From Deinandra increscens subsp. villosa (lineage: Eukaryota; Streptophyta; Magnoliopsida; Asterales; Asteraceae), in assembly GCA_039602395.1 (NCBI GenBank), contig JBCNJP010000007.1:119260957-119324956 (forward strand): a DNA stretch of 64,000 nucleotides, given 5' to 3'. Shown piece by piece: positions 60,441 to 64,000 of the stretch. The translations under genes were made by a program, and so were the position numbers. Every line of letters begins with the position of its first letter. The first letter of the stretch is position 1. Under the pieces are notes generated by a model, which saw nothing but the letters and a program-made list of their open reading frames with translations, was not told where the DNA came from and made no database searches.

Positions 60441-60794
60441 CAGAAAATCAGGCATGAGGCATAGTGAAGCAAACTTTAGCTGTTTCTCAACTATTCAATC
60501 TGTCTATCCTACACGATTGACACCTTCAAAATTTATAAATTTGTGTGCATCTGATTGAGTTTTAAAGTGTTTCTTTTCTACTTGAATATTCAAAATTCAC
60601 TCATTTAATATCTTCAACATGATACATAATCATATAATGTTATAAATGGGTTAAAATTATTGCTTTTAGGCATAGCCAATTATGGTACAAAGATTTAAAG
60701 ATCACTAGCATGTTGAGATGACACAAACACAGTTCTAGTGAATCACAAACAAGTGACAGACTAACTTACAAAAATCAAATAGAGTACGCTTTCT

Positions 60795-61285
60795 TCACAT
60801 GATATTCTCGGTTTCGGCTGCAGTTTCTTTCCTATAAGCTTGTAGTCTCTCTTTTAATTTTTTACTCTCTTCAAAATTTGCCTTCCTCTTTACCGCTTTC
60901 TGCCAGTGATAACAATCTTTTAATTCAAATTTGTAAGGGAAAAAAAAGATAAAAAGATAAAGTGGTGGTTGAAGAAGGCTTACTTCCTGGCGGAAGCACC
61001 TATCGAGCTTTATCTTAAGATCCGTGCACTCACCGAAGAATTTTCCATAAGGATGGTCATTATGGCACTTCTGAAACAGTTCGATTATCTACACCAAACA
61101 CAATGCCAAATGGCGTCTAACATCAGTTTCAGGGATTGAATACAAGGGCAGATTTGGGCATTCTATATCCTAAATTTGATATAAAGCATTTCAAAGTTGT
61201 TTCTTATATAGGAACTGGGCAAATGAGTCTTTTAACTTACTTCAGCACACATTGGGTGTCTATGTAACGTCAATGGAGGATGCAT
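60795..61285 (-). CDS. CMC2: CMC2-type mitochondrial protein (COX assembly factor)
   Basis: Exons on the minus strand: 61285-61241, 61088-60984, 60899-60795 (TGA). GT-AG introns, 84 residues, the usual size. The protein starts M-H-P-P-L-T-L-H-R-H-P-M-C-A-E and continues F-Q-K-C-H, F-F-G-E-C-T-D-L-K, L-D-R-C-F-R-Q-E-K, then a Lys/Glu-rich helix (K-L-K-E-R-L). The spaced cysteines (C, C-X12-C-X9-C) are those of the small CMC family that enters the mitochondrial intermembrane space by the Mia40 pathway and acts in cytochrome c oxidase assembly. The start is fixed by the conserved first exon. A non-coding 5' exon probably lies at about 61857-61990, with donor CCAG|GTTCATCC and an acceptor just before the ATG exon. 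This is the best-supported housekeeping gene in the window. Its last exon is duplicated at 53318-53774. Confidence 0.92.
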
Positions 61286-61990
61286 TTCTATATGTTGCAA
61301 TCAAAATAGAGAAAACTGCACAAATTAAAACATTCAGAAAATCACTTTACATCATTGTATAAAAAAACAAGAACAAAAAATAAAATAACAAATAAATCCA
61401 TTTTAGGTGTTTTAGATATGTTTAGGCTAGTTTAGACCGTTTTTAAGTTGATTCCGGGCTTGTTTAGGGCTAGTGTAATTGTTCTAGACATAATTAGACA
61501 ATTTTAAGTTGGGTGTATGATGCCTGTGCGCCTGAAAGTGTGATCTTTTGACAACATAGTAACAAAGCTGGACCCTGAAATAAAGATCCTGGAAATACTA
61601 GAAAAATACATATGTCCGTCGGCCATAAGCCTTCTTAAAGCTTGAATTAGATAAACAACCAAATAAAATTCTAGGGAACAATCTGCAGCGGATGAACAAT
61701 TTAATCAGACTGAATAGTTAATTGCGTAAGAAATCGAAAGGTCTCGTCAAAAAGTTAGGAATCAGAAACGATCGGAATGAGATTGATTCATTTGAAACCC
61801 TAATTTTACATAGAACAAACACATGGGTAATAGAGAGAGAGAGGGAGGATGAACCTGGATATTAAAGCGACCAAACAAATGAACAATCAGTCGCCGGCAA
61901 ACTGAAATTTGATGATGAAACGTCTACGTTTGAAACCAAAGGATTTGTTTCACTCGTTGACGTGGCTTCCAGATGTACCAGTAGTCAAAG

Positions 61991-63167
61991 GGAACGCACC
62001 TAGACCTATAAAGAACCGCACCTTCGTAAACCGGCAAAAGTAAGTTTATGTTTGTTCTTTAAAATTTTAATTAATCTATCTAAACATGAATTTTTAAATT
62101 ATAAATGACATGTTTTAAAGTGTGTAACATAGATTTTTGTTTAGGTGTTAATTTCTCAAAAGTGACGGTTAAAAAAGAAAAAAGAATTATCAAAGTTCAT
62201 GGATCTAGATTCGACCCATTTAAAAACCACATTTAAATTATAATCTGGATGAAACCCACTCTTATACATCGATCTTCTCAATATAGAGCTAGAGTTTGCG
62301 AATTCTCTCTGAAGACAATTCCATGCCGTTGCAGCTTCTCATCCCCTAATCCCTATCAAGATCTTCGATTCAATGAAGCATCCATCAAGATCTTCGTTTC
62401 ACGATTTCTCATTCCCTATCAAGATCTTCGTTTATGATTCCTTTTTGTAAGTTCGGGCTGTTAACTGGGCTAAAAATATTCAAGGGTTGTTACATTGGGC
62501 TGAAAGAACCTTTGGGGCCCGAGAAAATAATTTAAAGGGGCCTGTTATATTTTATGCCAAATTTCAAACAAAATAGGAAGCCCAAAAGTTGAGTTGGGTC
62601 ATTCTCTTTGAACATTGTATAATTTGATAACTATATAAGTTATATATGTTTGAAAGTGCCTCCGAATTTTAATTGACTTTAGGCCTCCATAATTATTAAG
62701 ACGTCCCTGTATAAACTTATTTAAAAATATATATACATATAATAATTTTTTTAAAAATAAGACCCTAACCCCTAGCTTGGGTTGCTTTAACCCATCAGGT
62801 TGCCCCTGTTTTTTTCTTTGCATTTACTTTAATTACGTTTTAAAAATACAATTGTCTTGTACACCCGTATTATCCATACATTACACAGATAGCAAAATCT
62901 AGTTGTAAATAAAATGAAAACAAACTTGGTTACAACGTTGCTTTCATATGAATTCAACTCCATCTCTTGCTATCTATTGAACGTCACTTCCAACGTACTA
63001 GTTAATTTCATAATCTTTCACTTGTCCTTTAATCAATACCATCTCAATGATACTTTTGTATTTTTATTAATTAAGCATATGTAAAACGTTAAAATTACTT
63101 CTTTAAAAGTATCAGGTATACTTCGTTATTGTAAGTGTGAAGGGCCATCACGCCCACTCAACGCGTG
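61991..63167. other. Intergenic
   Basis: A short CTATCAAGATCTTCG repeat lies at 62355-62430. Otherwise AT-rich with no domain-like frame. Confidence 0.5.
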
Positions 63168-63271
63168 GAACACTGCCTGGGATGGTATGGAAGATTCCCG
63201 TGAAGAACTCAACGGCGTTGAACACTGCCTGGGATGGTGTGGAAGATCCCCATGAAGAACTCAATGGTGTG
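63168..63271. repeat. 52-bp tandem repeat
   Basis: GAACACTGCCTGGGATGGT starts both units (63168 and 63220), with a handful of differences. It is GC-richer than its surroundings and sits just before the second gap. Confidence 0.9.
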
Positions 63272-63334
63272 GAGAGGAGGGGGTTGTGGCATTGTCCAAT
63301 CAAAATACACCACTTATTGATTTTTGTTTTTTGT

Positions 63335-63834
63335 NNNNNNNNNNNNNNNNNNNNNNNNNNNNNNNNNNNNNNNNNNNNNNNNNNNNNNNNNNNNNNNNNN
63401 NNNNNNNNNNNNNNNNNNNNNNNNNNNNNNNNNNNNNNNNNNNNNNNNNNNNNNNNNNNNNNNNNNNNNNNNNNNNNNNNNNNNNNNNNNNNNNNNNNNN
63501 NNNNNNNNNNNNNNNNNNNNNNNNNNNNNNNNNNNNNNNNNNNNNNNNNNNNNNNNNNNNNNNNNNNNNNNNNNNNNNNNNNNNNNNNNNNNNNNNNNNN
63601 NNNNNNNNNNNNNNNNNNNNNNNNNNNNNNNNNNNNNNNNNNNNNNNNNNNNNNNNNNNNNNNNNNNNNNNNNNNNNNNNNNNNNNNNNNNNNNNNNNNN
63701 NNNNNNNNNNNNNNNNNNNNNNNNNNNNNNNNNNNNNNNNNNNNNNNNNNNNNNNNNNNNNNNNNNNNNNNNNNNNNNNNNNNNNNNNNNNNNNNNNNNN
63801 NNNNNNNNNNNNNNNNNNNNNNNNNNNNNNNNNN
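63335..63834. other. Assembly gap (500 N)
   Basis: Exactly 500 unknown bases. The remaining 166 bases to the window end show no gene. Confidence 1.
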
Positions 63835-64000
63835 TTAGTGGTGTCATTTTCCAAAAACGTATATAGTAAGAAGAAATATACCCATCACCCATGCTTCACA
63901 TTGGAGTTTAAAAATTATATATTTTAATGTTAAGAATGATGAGTTTCAACCTAACATGTTACAATCCCGACTTAAAATATGATAAAGCAAATTTACATCC

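Overview
This is a nuclear window from a flowering plant, almost certainly a eudicot and possibly Asteraceae (an inference from overall character, not a marker). Genes have short exons and GT-AG introns, the background is AT-rich, and most of the DNA is transposons of many classes at different stages of decay. Two 500-base N blocks (9835-10334, 63335-63834) are assembly gaps.

Layout. 1-14 kb is transposon-rich: a 5'-truncated LINE, SINEs, a plastid ndhD insert, a 4.5-kb Pack-MULE (4682-9181) carrying an R2R3-MYB fragment, nested minus-strand Copia ends, a Helitron and a Harbinger-type MITE. 14-16.4 kb holds the first copy (A, frameshifted) of a duplicated gene with a PHO2/UBC23-25-type E2 ubiquitin-conjugating fold. 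A young, complete Ty1-Copia element (16522-22608) sits in its 3' flank. 23-30.5 kb holds another MITE, an hAT transposase relic split by a Cassandra-like 5S-bearing solo LTR, a GC-rich open frame, LTR remnants, a second Helitron and a small MULE. 30643-33762 is the second copy (B), for which I can build an uninterrupted 10-exon, 536-residue model. The third copy (C) is split: its 5' exons are at 37846-38867 and its 3' exons at 45038-46125. About 6.2 kb lies between them, with a large trinucleotide microsatellite and a separate 7-exon gene of unknown family (41789-43751).

From 47.6 to 55.4 kb there are two minus-strand paralogues (175 residues each) that look like divergent LOB-domain (LBD) proteins. 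Between the first one and its ancestral upstream flank lies a roughly 3.1-kb insertion. It is edged by clusters of a 13-mer near-palindrome, ATACGCTGCGTAT, arranged as hairpins with constant 19-bp spacing. It carries a SANT/Myb-like open frame and a multi-exon fragment of the RNA polymerase IV largest subunit (NRPD1). The right end holds a compact, intact CMC2-type mitochondrial gene (60795-61285), a duplicate of its last exon (53.3-53.8 kb), and a non-autonomous hAT between long direct repeats.

The most notable signals are (1) an E2-like family in which all copies have lost the catalytic cysteine (Ser, Arg, Arg), and (2) the hairpin-edged, NRPD1-carrying insertion, whose empty site can be read from the paralogous LBD flank. 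Only CMC2, E2-like copy B, the two LBD-like genes and the 7-exon gene look like plausible functional host genes. Everything here is read by eye; boundaries without a target-site duplication are approximate.
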